From Melieria omissa (lineage: Eukaryota > Arthropoda > Insecta > Diptera > Ulidiidae), in contig OZ020268.1 in the NCBI GenBank assembly GCA_963971225.1, positions 47,666,404 through 47,730,403 of the forward strand: a stretch of DNA of 64,000 nt. Reading direction: 5' to 3'. Positions 11,551-22,635 of this stretch are shown one piece after another (the stretch's first letter is position 1; every line of letters begins with the position of its first letter). The notes under the pieces are model-generated. The model was not told where the DNA came from. It ran no database searches and saw only the letters and a program-made list of their open reading frames with translations. Position numbers and translations under genes: made by a program.

Positions 11551-11958
11551 AGTTCCTTTCCTTTCCTTTCCTTGCCTCTTCTTTCCTTTCCTTTCCTTTC
11601 CTTTCCTTTCCTTTCCTTTCCTTTCCTTTCCTTTCTTTCCTTTCTTTCCTTGCCTTTCCTTTACCTCTCTTTTCATTTCCTTTCCTTTCCTTTGTTCCTT
11701 TCCTTTGTTCCTTTCCTTTCCTTACCTTTCCTTTCCTTTGTTAATTTCCTTTCCTTACATTTTCTTTCCTTTGTTCCTTTGCTTTCCTTTCTTTTCCTTA
11801 CCTTTCGTTCCTTTGTTCCTTTCCTTTCCTTTGTTAATTTCCTTTCCTTGCCTTTGTTCGTTTCCTTTCCTTTCCTTACTTATCCTTTCCTTTGTTCCTT
11901 TCGTTTAATTTTCTTTCCTTTCCTTTTCTTTCCTTTTCTTTCCTTACCTATCCTTTTC
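11551..11958. repeat. TTTCC pentanucleotide polypyrimidine tract
   Basis: About 400 bases built from TTTCC, near-perfect at 11574-11640, then interrupted by TTTGTTCC and TTACC variants that themselves recur as a longer pattern. The + strand is almost purely pyrimidine. Ser-Phe-Pro-Leu repeat open frames across it are artefacts of the pentamer. Confidence 0.95.
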
Positions 11959-12630
11959 TACATAAAACATATCCAAAACCTCTTTATAAAATATGAATTT
12001 TCGCGAAAAATATGGCAACCTCTCGCCAGCACAACGGCAGCGTTGCACCGGGTAACACTTATGCGCAGCAAACGAAGCAAAGAGCAAGAAAAAAGTGCTA
12101 TTAATCAAGCGTTTAATAACAAGAAAGCGCAGAAAGTAGTGAAGCAGCGAGCCGCGGCGGCGAGCCAGTTAAGCCGCTTTGGCTTTGACAGCGCCGCAGC
12201 AACACTTTTGCAGCGCAGCGGCTCGACGGCTGCCTGACAAAATGAATGCAATAATTTTTGTGCCCGTTTTTGTTGCGTGTGCAACATTTGCTGCTGGCAG
12301 TCAACAGTGCACACATTGTAGATGTTGTTGTTATTGTTGCAATGTAATTTGTCTTTGTTGCTGGCAAGCGCACAAAAAAGCAAACAGCAACACGCGGCGG
12401 CATGTTGCATGCAACTTTCTCCTTTCACCCAAAATAAAAAAATCAAAAAAAAAATTGTTGTTTGCGTATAAAACCTGGCAACAAGAAAAATTCAAAATGT
12501 GCCGCTGACAAGAAAATTGCAGCCAACAACAGCGATGGCAACGCGTGCAACATTTCGGTGTGTTGTGCATAGTGCAATTTGTAGGCCATGATGTTGTTGT
12601 TGTTATTGTTGTTGCTGCTGCTGCTGCTTG

Positions 12631-12662
<32 letters not shown>

Positions 12663-14869
12663 TGGATGTCGCTGCCGCTTTCATTTTGGCCTTTGTTGCT
12701 CCTCAATTCGGCTTTGCCCACTACCAGTTTTGGTTGGCTGGCTGCGCTCCTGTTGTTGTTATTAGCTGTTGTTGTTGTTGTTGATTGCCCGCTGGCTTGC
12801 CTTGCCAATTGCTGTTGTTGTTATTGTTGCGCCAGTCGAAGCGCATGATTTTTAAATTTGCCATAAAATTAAGCAAAACGACAAGCGGCAGGCGGCAAGC
12901 GGCAGTCAGAGTGTATATTGAATTGTTGTTGTTGTTGTATTTTTAGCTGTGTGCGCTGGCCCATTTTGTTGCATGCAACACACACGCTGCAACACACAGC
13001 TGCATGGGGACGCAGCGCGCATTTCTGTCTGTTTTTTTTTTCTGTGTGTGTCTCTTAGTGTTTTGTATGTGTGTGTGTGTGTGTTTGTAAGCTGACAGCG
13101 GGAATATGTCAAAGCGGATGCCTTTGCGTTTTGTTGTTGTTGAGCTCGTTGTTGGCTTTATAAAGTAATCTCATTGTTGCCTCAATGCGGCTTTTGTTGT
13201 TCGCTGCGTTCGTTCGTTGTTGTTGTTGTTGTTGGCAGCCTTGCTGTCAGCTGTTTGAGTTGCAGCACGTTGCAGCGCGGCCAATTTCGTGGTTGAATTT
13301 TCTGCTTATTTTTTGCTACCTTTAACTCTTTTTTTCAATCTTTTTGTTCCCTTTTTCTGGCTTTTATTGCATTTGTTTTATAATATTCTTTTTTTATTTA
13401 TTATGTTTTCTTGCTTTCATTGAAATTTTTTGCCATTTTTCCTTTTGTCAATTTTTATCACATCTGTAGTTTATTGCTTGCATTTTGCTGCTTCTTCCAT
13501 TTATTGTTCCTCTTCTATAATTTGGTTTTTTTCTTATTTTTGGATTTCTTCTTCATTCATTTTTCTGCTTCTTCTTATCATTTTTCTGCTCTCTGATTGC
13601 CTACGAAATATTGTACTCGTAATTTAATTTAATGGCAATTTTTGTGCCGCTTTTGTTGAGCTTCGCCGCCTCAGTCTGCTGCCTCACCTCTCGCCCGTAG
13701 TGCGCGCTGGCAGGACGCGGAATTTGATTTGGCATTGACATCGATCGCAGTGTTGGTTGGCTGCATTGAATTCGCATGAAAATCAGGCAATGAAGTGGAA
13801 AATTCAATTTCGCTGAGGTCAAGGCGTGCAACTGAGCGGCGACAGACAGAACAACAGCGAAAAGCGCCAAAGTGCAAAGACCGAAGTGTGCTTAAATGGC
13901 ACTAAAATGTTGTGCCTTGATTGAGTTAGTTCTGATTTCATATTTTCTAAGAACTCGCTTATGAAAAGTTGATATATTTGAGCAGTTGAGGGCGCAAGTA
14001 AAAGGAAACTTACTGAAATGAAATGGAACTGAAGTGAAATAAGTAAAATTAGTAGAAAATTTGTCTCTCTTTAATGGCTGAAAAACTAAACTGAGAATAC
14101 AATTTTCAAATCATTTGAAAATTTTCTATATACATATTTTCAACTCCGCGAGTATTTTTCAAGCTTTTGACTGCACTTTAAATAGCTTTTGGTGTCGCCT
14201 CCACACAGCACAACTCAATGCTGCCCGTTTCTAGCCTCCAACGCAAGTCGCGTGCGCCAACCTTCAATTCCAGCCAACTAAGCTTTTATTGGCAGCATTA
14301 AATATGCTCGCTGAGGGGAATCTAATTAAATAACAAAACTTTTGCAAAATACGCATAAAAGTGTGCGTTGCTCTTAGTGTCGCTGCTGCCACTTTGTGCG
14401 GTTGAGTGTCTGTACGTGTGCGAGTGTGTTTGTGTGTGTTTGTGTGGGCGTGACTGCAGTGCACATTTGCCGGTTTTCATTAAGATTTCAGAGTTCATTT
14501 TTGCTAAAATTCTGACAAGTGGAAGTGAAAATTGCCGTATGTGCGGCACTTGAAGCTGAAGCAGACGAGGCGCAAAGTAGCGAGTCGCATGCGAGAGAGC
14601 CCAAAGTATGTGAGAGAATAAAAAAACAACACTAAAACAAAGCAAGAACGTGCCAGAAGTGCGCTGCAAGTGCGCACACTTGCAGTCTGCAGCGGCTTCA
14701 AGTGTTTGTATTTTTGTTGTTGTATGTTGAGGGTGGGTGAGAGCGGGGGGAGGGGTGCGTTGGTTTGAGGGGCCTCAAAGGCGTTCACAGTGCGTTGTGG
14801 TAAGCAGTGAGTTTGAGGTGTGTTTTTTGTTTTTGTTGAGGTGTTCTGCAGTGGTACGCATAGACAGAA
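11959..14869. other. Long single-copy island with TTG tracts
   Basis: Unique, relatively GC-rich sequence at 12000-12580, 12680-13290 and 14160-14800, separated by a T-rich patch at 13300-13620. GT microsatellites occur at 13068-13085 and 14420-14445. A TTTATGGC-type word occurs in reverse near 12860 (GCCATAAAA). All open frames are low complexity or short. No exon with acceptable splice sites and coding composition was found; probable regulatory DNA by inference. Confidence 0.4.
12592..12662. repeat. TTG/CTG microsatellite
   Basis: About 70 bases of TTG units with a short central CTG run (12614-12628). It is the densest of many TTG/CAA tracts in the window. Confidence 0.95.
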
Positions 14870-15925
14870 AGACAAACTGTTAGTCAGTCAGACAGAGAAT
14901 GAGACAGTCAGTTGTTCTTGCTCGGCATTTGCGCGCTCGAGTGGCTGGAAACTTGAAACGCGTGTCAATGCACAGTGGGACGGATACACAGAGAGACAGA
15001 CAGGGAGTGAGTGAGAGAATGAGTCAGAAAGTCAGTGAGACAGTTAGTCAGACAGTCAGCTGTTCATTTTATGCATTTGCGCACTGAAATGGCTGGAAAT
15101 TTAAAACGATTGACCACACATAGTAGAACGTAGAGACAGACAAGCAGACAGAGAGTCAGTTAGTTAGTCAGTCAGAGAGACAGTCAGTTAGTCAGACAGT
15201 TAGCCGTTCTTTTCTCGCTGGAAACTTGAAACGAGTGTCAATGAACAGTGGGACGGATACACAGAGAGACAGACAGGGAGTGAGTGAGAGAATGAGTCAG
15301 ATAGTCAGTGAGACAGTTAGTCAGACAGTCAGCTGTTCATTTTATGCATTTGCGCACTCAAATGGCTGGAAATTTAAAACGATTGCCAACACATAGTAGA
15401 ACGTAGAGACAGACCAACTGCTAGTCAGTCAGTCAGAGAGTGAGTCAGTTTGCCAGACAGTCAGTTGTTCGTTTCCCGCATTTGTGCACTCAAGTGGGTG
15501 GAAACTTGTAACGAGTGTCAATGGAACGCACAGTGGAACTGACACACAGACAGACATAGATGGTGAGTCAGACTGACTGTCAGGGAGCGAGTCAGTCAGA
15601 CAGTCAGCCGTTCTTTTCCCGCTGGAATCTTGAAACGCGTTTTAAGGCACACTGGGACGATTATACAGACAGACAGAGAGTCAGTCAGAGAGTGACTCTG
15701 TTAGTCAGATAGTCAGCTGTTCATGATTAAATGTACGTACTGTAAGTCAGTCAGTCAAAGAGGTAGTCAGTTAGTCATTTGGACAGTCAACTGAAACTTG
15801 CAACACGTGTCAACGCACAGAAGTACGTATGGTCAAAAAAACTGTTAGTCAGTCAGTCAGAGAGTGAGTCAGTTGGTCAGACAGTCAGTCGTTCTTTATC
15901 CGCATTTGCCCGCTCGAGTGGCAGG
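14870..15925. repeat. CAGTCAGT-rich tandem array with ~300-bp superunit
   Basis: Two levels of repetition are visible. A short motif, GTCAGACAGTCAG and variants, is scattered throughout. Longer phrases such as TGCATTTGCGCACTC, ATGGCTGGAAACTTGAAACG, TGTCAATGCACAGTGGGACG and ACACAGAGAGACAGACAGGG recur in fixed order. The stretches 14965-15120 and 15235-15390 are near-identical over about 150 bases, offset by about 280. Further diverged copies continue to 15925. Confidence 0.85.
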
Positions 15926-17814
15926 AAACTTGAAACGCGTGCCCGGCGCTCATATGACAGCATTGCCGGCCCTGTGCAACATTATGGTATGCAATAAGCA
16001 ACAACAACAACAACAACAAAAGCTGCAACAAGCAAGTATCTCGTTTTAACACTTACTGGCAGTCAGCAGCCAACGCCAAGGCGGCAGCCAGCAAATATTA
16101 AAAACAAATTTCTTATGCCGCTTTCAGTGAACACTGGCGCACGCAAGGTGGGGTTTGGGGCATTCACACGTTCCCCAATATTTGTTTACTATAAAAATTG
16201 TGTGTGACAAATATGATTTCAAAGTTGTGTATAGAACTCATCTCCCCAAAATGATATTTTGTGTGCGCCACTGAGCGCAGTTGATACAAAAAATTAAGAA
16301 AAAATTTAAAAAACCATAAAAATTGTATAAAAAAAATGTTTTAAAAATAAAAAGAAATAAAGTAAAAATTTGCGCACGTCGCGCTTACAAAGTTTGGCCG
16401 CAATTTGCTGCAGTCGTTGTGTTTGTGTACCTGCCAGACGGACACCCAGTCAGCCAGTCAGTTGGCGCACGTGTGCTCGCTCGCGCATTGCCGCTAGTTG
16501 GGTGGCAGCAAGCAACTCAACGGCTCAATCCCCCCGACTCCTTTTCGCTGCTTCCGTTGCTTGTTGTTGCTTTTACTTTTAATTCTTTCTTTTGGAATTT
16601 TTTGTTTCAAGCGTTTTGCTGCTTTCTTTTGTGCGCGCCGCTGCCAGTGTTGCTGCACGCTTTAGTGCCATTTGTCGCCGACAACAACAACTGAGCGTCA
16701 GTGCGTTGCCACCTTTTTTTTTGCACAACTGCCAGCCGCAGGTGTTGAAAAGTTACACATTTGCATCTGCATGGCCGCACTCTCCGCCAAAATCGTCTAC
16801 AAACGTTCATCGTTTGCAAGCGTTTTTGTACGCTTCTCTCTTTTCTATATAACTATTTTTGTTTTTTTGCATAAATGCTGCCACCTTTTCACATGCATTG
16901 CGTGCGAACTTATTTATGAGCTCTTTGCGGCACACTTCCTAAAAATAAAAACAAAAACAACCAAACAAAAAACGCATTTTTTTTAAGTTAAATTTTCGCT
17001 CGCATTCATGCTCGTTGCTTTTGTTGTTGTTGTTGGCTTTTATTGCATATTTTTCGCCGTCACAAGTTGCGTGCCATGTTTTATGCGCGCTGCACACTTT
17101 CAGAGTTTCATTTCTTTCTTATTTCTTGTTTGTTTTCATTTAGAAAAATGTGTTAATTTGTATTTTATTTAATGGCGTTTTAATACGCCGTCAATTTGCC
17201 GCCCGCTGCCATTCGAAACGCTGCCAACATGCCAACATTGCGTGCTGCCGCACGCCTACAACAAATACAAAAAATACATAGAACAACTTAGTGGCACCGC
17301 TGCACAGTTCGGTTGCAGCGCTTTTTTGGCAAACGATCAGCTGAGAACTTGGCCCATGTCGCTTTCTCCTCAACTCCAACGCCACTTTTAACTACGCTTT
17401 TCCTTTCTTTATTTTGTTTTCTTTGCTTTGCTTCTGGTCAAATTTACTGTCGCATCTTTCCAATATGAATTTATGTCCATTCACTCTCAGCCAGTTCATA
17501 AAAGTTGGCTCGATTTTATGCCAAATCGGCCATCGTTGGCCAAAATCAGTTCCAACATTGGTGCCAACTCACGGCGCACCAATTCGACTTTTGCGCATTG
17601 GCAACAATTCTGCAACGGTGATTACCGCAAAGTTTTGGGTGCCATATTTACAACGTTAATCGTGCGGCGTCATTTGCCAAGAAATTAAAATTATTTAAAA
17701 GAACAAAACTGAATTTATAATTATTTGATTTTTTGTGAAATTTATGTAAATTTAATCAAGAAAAATTTTAAAATATTTTTAGACACTATGTGACACTAGT
17801 CGGACTAGACTAAG
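15926..17814. other. Single-copy island
   Basis: GC-richer unique segments at 15930-16150, 16370-16830 and 17180-17660 are separated by A/T-rich patches. Only short CAA and TTG tracts are present (15999-16020, 17015-17035). Open frames on both strands lack domains or good coding bias. Candidate regulatory DNA. Confidence 0.35.
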
Positions 17815-18103
17815 ACTAGATTGAGACTGAGACTAGACTAGACTAGACTAGACTAGACTAGACTAGACTAGACTAGACTAGACTAGACTAGACTAGACTA
17901 GACTAGACTAGACTAGACTAGACTAGACTAGACTAGACTAGACTAGACTAGACTAGACTAGACTAGACTAGACTAGACTAGACTAGACTAGACTAGACTA
18001 GACTAGACTAGACTAGACTAGACTAGACTAGACTAGACTAGACTAGACTAGACTAAGACTAAGACTAGACTAGACTAAGACTAAGACTAGACTAGACTAA
18101 GGA
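17815..18103. repeat. GACTA pentanucleotide satellite, 45 perfect units
   Basis: Bases 17831-18055 are 45 uninterrupted copies of GACTA. Flanks at 17800-17830 and 18056-18103 are imperfect (GACTAA and GACTGA variants), the usual edge decay of an expanding microsatellite. Perfect identity over 225 bases suggests recent expansion, or that the true length may be collapsed in the assembly. Confidence 0.98.
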
Positions 18104-18110
18104 TTGAATT

Positions 18111-18195
18111 GATTTTATTTTATTTTATTGCATTTGGATTCTATTTTATTTTATTTTATTTTATTTTATTTTATTTTATTTTATTTTATTTTATA
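18111..18195. repeat. TTTTA pentanucleotide microsatellite
   Basis: A run of TTTTA units with one interruption at 18128-18142 lies directly after the GACTA array; the longest perfect stretch is 18143-18193. Confidence 0.95.
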
Positions 18196-19619
18196 TTTAT
18201 AAATAAAAATATTTGAATTTTATTTTTTGTGTTTATTTTATATTTTCAACCAAAATTTTTTTGTAATTTTTTCTTTTTTAGTTTCGGTTATTTAAACAAT
18301 TTTTTCATTTTACTTAATTTTTCTTTCGCTTCTTTCTCTCAAAATTAATTATCCAAAATTTCATTAATCATTTGACATTTTATTAATTATTTTTGTATAC
18401 GTTTTCAATAAATCTTCTCAACTTCACCCAATTCGATTGCCCACACATTTCCTTCACGGCTGAACCGTTTCACATTCGACTACGACATCACACTCCATTG
18501 ACCTCGTTAACCATTCAACACTGAACAAATTTACATACCAATCAAATCAATTCAATTTGAAAAGCCAGCCACAAATATCTAAAAATACAAACTACACCAA
18601 CAAAAACAACAAATAAGAAAAATAGCATAAAATATGCGACCAAATTAATTGGCGCCAAATGTCGAATAAAATGCAATTAAAATGCGATTGGAAACGCTTT
18701 TCGACCATAAAACAAGTAACGTTGTGACACATAGAAATGACCCCAAGCTACCCCTTTCCACTACTTAGTTCATTTGGAAAAAAACCAATAATAAAAATAA
18801 TCAAATCAAAATAAAAATTCACCGCTTTGATAAACATTTATTGATTTGTTTTGATTATTTTAATGAACCTTTTTTATATGAAAAATCGTTATTCACTCAT
18901 CAGTGACTTTGAACTAAGTTTGATGTCTCATGTGATTTGATGTTTGAGTATTGTTTGATTGAGTTGTTTTGATTGAGTTGCGACGCAAAGGTTGTGGTCA
19001 GTTTTTATGACTTTATTTACCAGTTTTATTGCTTCGTTTGATGCTGCAGCGAGCGTTTTAAATTAAAGGGCTTTTTTTAACTAAGAAATCAAATTTTCGT
19101 ATAGCTTTGATTAGAGAAGTGAAGGGAAAGATTTGCAGGGTCATAAACGAACATAATTAGCTTGAACCAATCAAGACAAGCGCCATCTAACTTGAAATTA
19201 AATCGAAACCCTGAAGATAGTGAGTCGTATTAATGCGAGGAAAATTGATTGAAAGCGTAGTGGAAAATCTATGCAAATGGTGTAGGATAGAGTAATAAGT
19301 TGGATGAAACCAAAAGCATAGAGAAGGTCGTTGGTTTGTATTAAAAAAATGTGGTTGGAGATGGTTTAAAGAGATCCCTTTCCAACTATGGATTAGGAGT
19401 GAAATATTGAACGAAGTGGAATAGAAATTAATTTTAATGAGAGTTATTGAAAATCTGATGCATTGCAGACCAGTTAACTGAGATTCAATTCTGAGTATGG
19501 AATAGAGTCTTCGAGTCTATGGACATATGACAACGTTTTGAATGATTACCAAACTCGAAACTTTGAGATCAGGATGACGATTGATGAAGATTCCGATTAA
19601 AACTCGCAAAAAAGATAAT
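18196..19619. other. AT-rich intergenic DNA
   Basis: No coding frame, inverted repeat or array was seen. A small local repeat, TTGATTGAGTTG, occurs near 18955-18980. Confidence 0.35.
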
Positions 19620-21500
19620 GAGATTACAACTTAATTCTATAGGTCTTCATTGACAACATCAAACCGCCGACTTCAAATTTTTGAAAACTAAGTTCCTGAG
19701 GTTTTCATTTCATAATTAAAACACCAACTTTTAGTTGTGGTTGTCCAACAAACCACCCATTTCCAGTTTTTGTTATTTTGCTTCTTCAGGTCTTTATTGA
19801 CTTTCTTAACCAGCAACCGTTCCGTTCTTTCTACCCCACTTTTTCAGATCTTCATTGATATTATCAAACCTTTGAAATTGCAGTTTTTGTATATCCTCCT
19901 TCTTTAGGTCTTCAATGATTTTGTGAAACCATAAACTTTTCACTTTTTTATGCCTAACTTCATGGGATCTTCAGTGACATTCTCTAACCATCGACTTACA
20001 GGTTTTGCCACTAACTTCTTCAGGTCTTGAATGATAATTTCTAACCATCGACTTACAGGTTTTTACGTCCAACGTTTTTAAGTCTTCAATGACATTTTTT
20101 AACAATCGAATTACAGTTTTTGCATCAAACTTCTTAAGGTTTTTAATGACATTTTTTAACCATTGGCTTACAGGTTTTTACGTTCAACGTTTTAAGGTCT
20201 CCAATGACATTTTCTAACCATCGACGTACAGTTTTTTCCCTAACTTCTTCTGGTCCTAAATGACAATTTCTAACCATACACTTACACTTTAGTACGTCAA
20301 ACTTCTTCAGGTATTTAATGACATTTCCTAAGCATAGACTTATAGTGGTTACGTTATACTTCTTTAGATCTTCATTGATATTATGAAACCAGTGACCTTC
20401 AAGTTTTTTAGACTCAACTTCTTCAAGTCGTCAATGACATTCGACTTCTTTAACCTTTAATGATATTATTAACCATGGAATTTAAGTTTTAAAGCTAAAT
20501 TCTTCAGATCTTCATTTATATTATGAAACCTTCAAGAATTTAGACTCAAATTCTTGAGGTCTCCATTAACATTCTCCAACCATAGACGTTACAATTCTTT
20601 ACATCCATTTTATTCGGGTCTTCAATGATATTATGAAACCATAAACCTTCAAGTTTTTAGACTTAACTTCTTCAAGTCTTCAATGACATTTTCTTGTCTT
20701 TAAAATTTCAAATCATGACGTTCATCTTTTTCAGGTCTCCAGTGATATTATGAAACCATAAACCTTCAAGTTTCTTAGACCCAACTTTTTTAAATCTTCT
20801 AATCATTTGGCATTCTCTAATCTTTGAAATTTCAATTCATTGCATCCAGCATTTTCAAGTCTTTAGATATATTAGAAAACCTTGGGCCAACAAGTTTTTT
20901 AGGCTCAACTTTTTTAGACCTTAATTGATATTCCTTAACCACTGACTACCAGGTTTTTCAGATGTTTTTTCAATTCCTCAGGTCTTCAATAATAATATAC
21001 AACTATCGAAATGTTAGTTCTTTGCATTCAAGTCTTAAAAATTGTTATGAACATTTAGTTTTTCAGGCCTGACTTGTTGAATCCTTCACACTCACAACCC
21101 ATCAATCTTTCCGTTTTTTATGCTCAGCTTCTTCAGGTCTTCAATGGTATGAAAACAACAAGTCTTTAAGTTTTTCAAACTCAACTTCCTTTGGTCTTTA
21201 TGACATTACTTATTGTAGTACTGTCTTTCCATTTTGTGTGCCCAACTTTTTGACGATTTCACAGACATTATATAACAACCACCTTTTAATGTTGCCTGTT
21301 CAGCTTCTGCGAGTTTTCATGGACAAAATAAAACCATTCACTTACAGGTTTTTTGTTCTGCTTCTTAAGGTCTTTATTGACCTACAAAACCACAAATTTT
21401 CAAGTTTTCACTTTTATAGATTTTATACCCAACTTCTTGAGCTCTTTATTGACATTAACCACCAACCACCAACTGAAAGTTTTTGTGGCCCAGCTTTTTT
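19620..21500. repeat. ~62-bp tandem array, about 30 copies
   Basis: The monomer is approximately ACTTCTTCAGGTCTTCAATG, ACATTTTCTAACCATCGACT, TACAGGTTTTTGCGCC. Successive CTTCAGGTCTT cores fall near 20016, 20078, 20140 and 20200, giving a period of about 62, and weaker units extend in both directions. A variant with GATATTATGAAACC alternates in 20340-20780. This is the longest repeat block in the window after the AT-rich one. No coding capacity. Confidence 0.9.
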
Positions 21501-22419
21501 AAATTTTCATTGACTTCAGTTCAGGTTGTATATAAGCTTTGGTAGACAAGACTTTTGGGAACTTATGTGCCTCCAACTAGAACCTAACCTAACTTAAGAA
21601 GACTGAAGGTTATATGCTTCGAAAAAATTCATCAAAAAAGATATAAAATCGTCTGCCAAATGAGGTTATGTACTTAGAACACAACCACAACCACCTTAAT
21701 GACTAAATAAATCTTAAAAAAGCTAATTCTTTTTTCAATAACCCTCGTACAAACCAATAACGGGCACCTTTAAAATTCATACAAACACACACATACGCAA
21801 CTCGATGACGCAGTGTGGTAATCCGCCAAACAACCAATCGACCAACTCGATCCGACCCGACCCGACCCAGTCAGCAACAGGCCAGCAATATTTAAATATT
21901 AACGCAACTAATGCCACCAACAGCAATCGATGCACATTGCCTGCTGAGCGCCAAAACACGCGAAGGACGGTCCATGGCGCGTGTAAAATTCGTCTGGCGT
22001 TGAATAAATTCCGTGGGCGAACCTGCTGCTGACACTGGCAACCAACAAAAAACAACACAAACAACAATAGCAAATGATTGCACAAAAATCGAGCAACAGC
22101 CAGAACAAACAGATTGTGTTATGTGTGGCAGATTGTCAACATTTATGGCAGTGTTGACGACAAACATTTTTGCCAACTTTATGAAAAAGCCATAAAAAAT
22201 GGCATAAAAATGAAACAGTAAGAGCGCATCACACAGGCAAGCAACAAGATAACAGCAGAAAAACAAGAACAGCAACAAAATTCAATAGGGGCGTTCATGG
22301 TTGGTGGTAAAGTGGCGAGTTGGAAAAGTTTTTATAGCGAAAATTTTTGAAAAATATAATTTTTTGAAACATTAAGTGGGCTTTTGAGCTGCTTAAATGC
22401 TTAAGTGGATTTTCAGTGC
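21501..22419. other. Island with clustered TTTATGGC/GCCATAAA words
   Basis: Unique sequence from about 21770. TTTATGGC at 22142-22149, GCCATAAA at 22189-22196 and GGCATAAA at 22201-22208 lie within 70 bases. TTTATGGC-like words match the binding preference of posterior Hox (Abd-B-type) homeodomains, so a Hox-responsive enhancer is possible but unproven. No gene recognised. Confidence 0.3.
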
Positions 22420-22635
22420 ACTCAGGGTTGCATGGACTAAGTCGAAAGTAGGCGGAAATCAGCTGATTTTCTAGTCATCTCAGTGTGTTGTGTTAAAAAA
22501 AATCATTGATGACGACAAGATATGATTTTTTGCCACATTAGGCTAAGTTAAATGTTTGGGAAGATTTCGCGATACCATTGGACACAGGGTTGCATGGGAT
22601 GTGCCAAAAGTAAGCAGAAATCAGCTGATTTTTTT
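22420..22635. repeat. Diverged 50-bp direct repeat, 162 bp apart
   Basis: AGGGTTGCATGG followed by GAAATCAGCTGATTTT occurs at 22424-22470 and again at 22586-22632 with intervening substitutions. AATCAGCTGATT is itself palindromic and also appears near 38996. Confidence 0.7.

Noticed and set aside
11572..12237. 221-codon Ser-Phe-Leu-Pro repeat frame
   Set aside because: A direct product of the TTTCC pentamer, open in all three frames.
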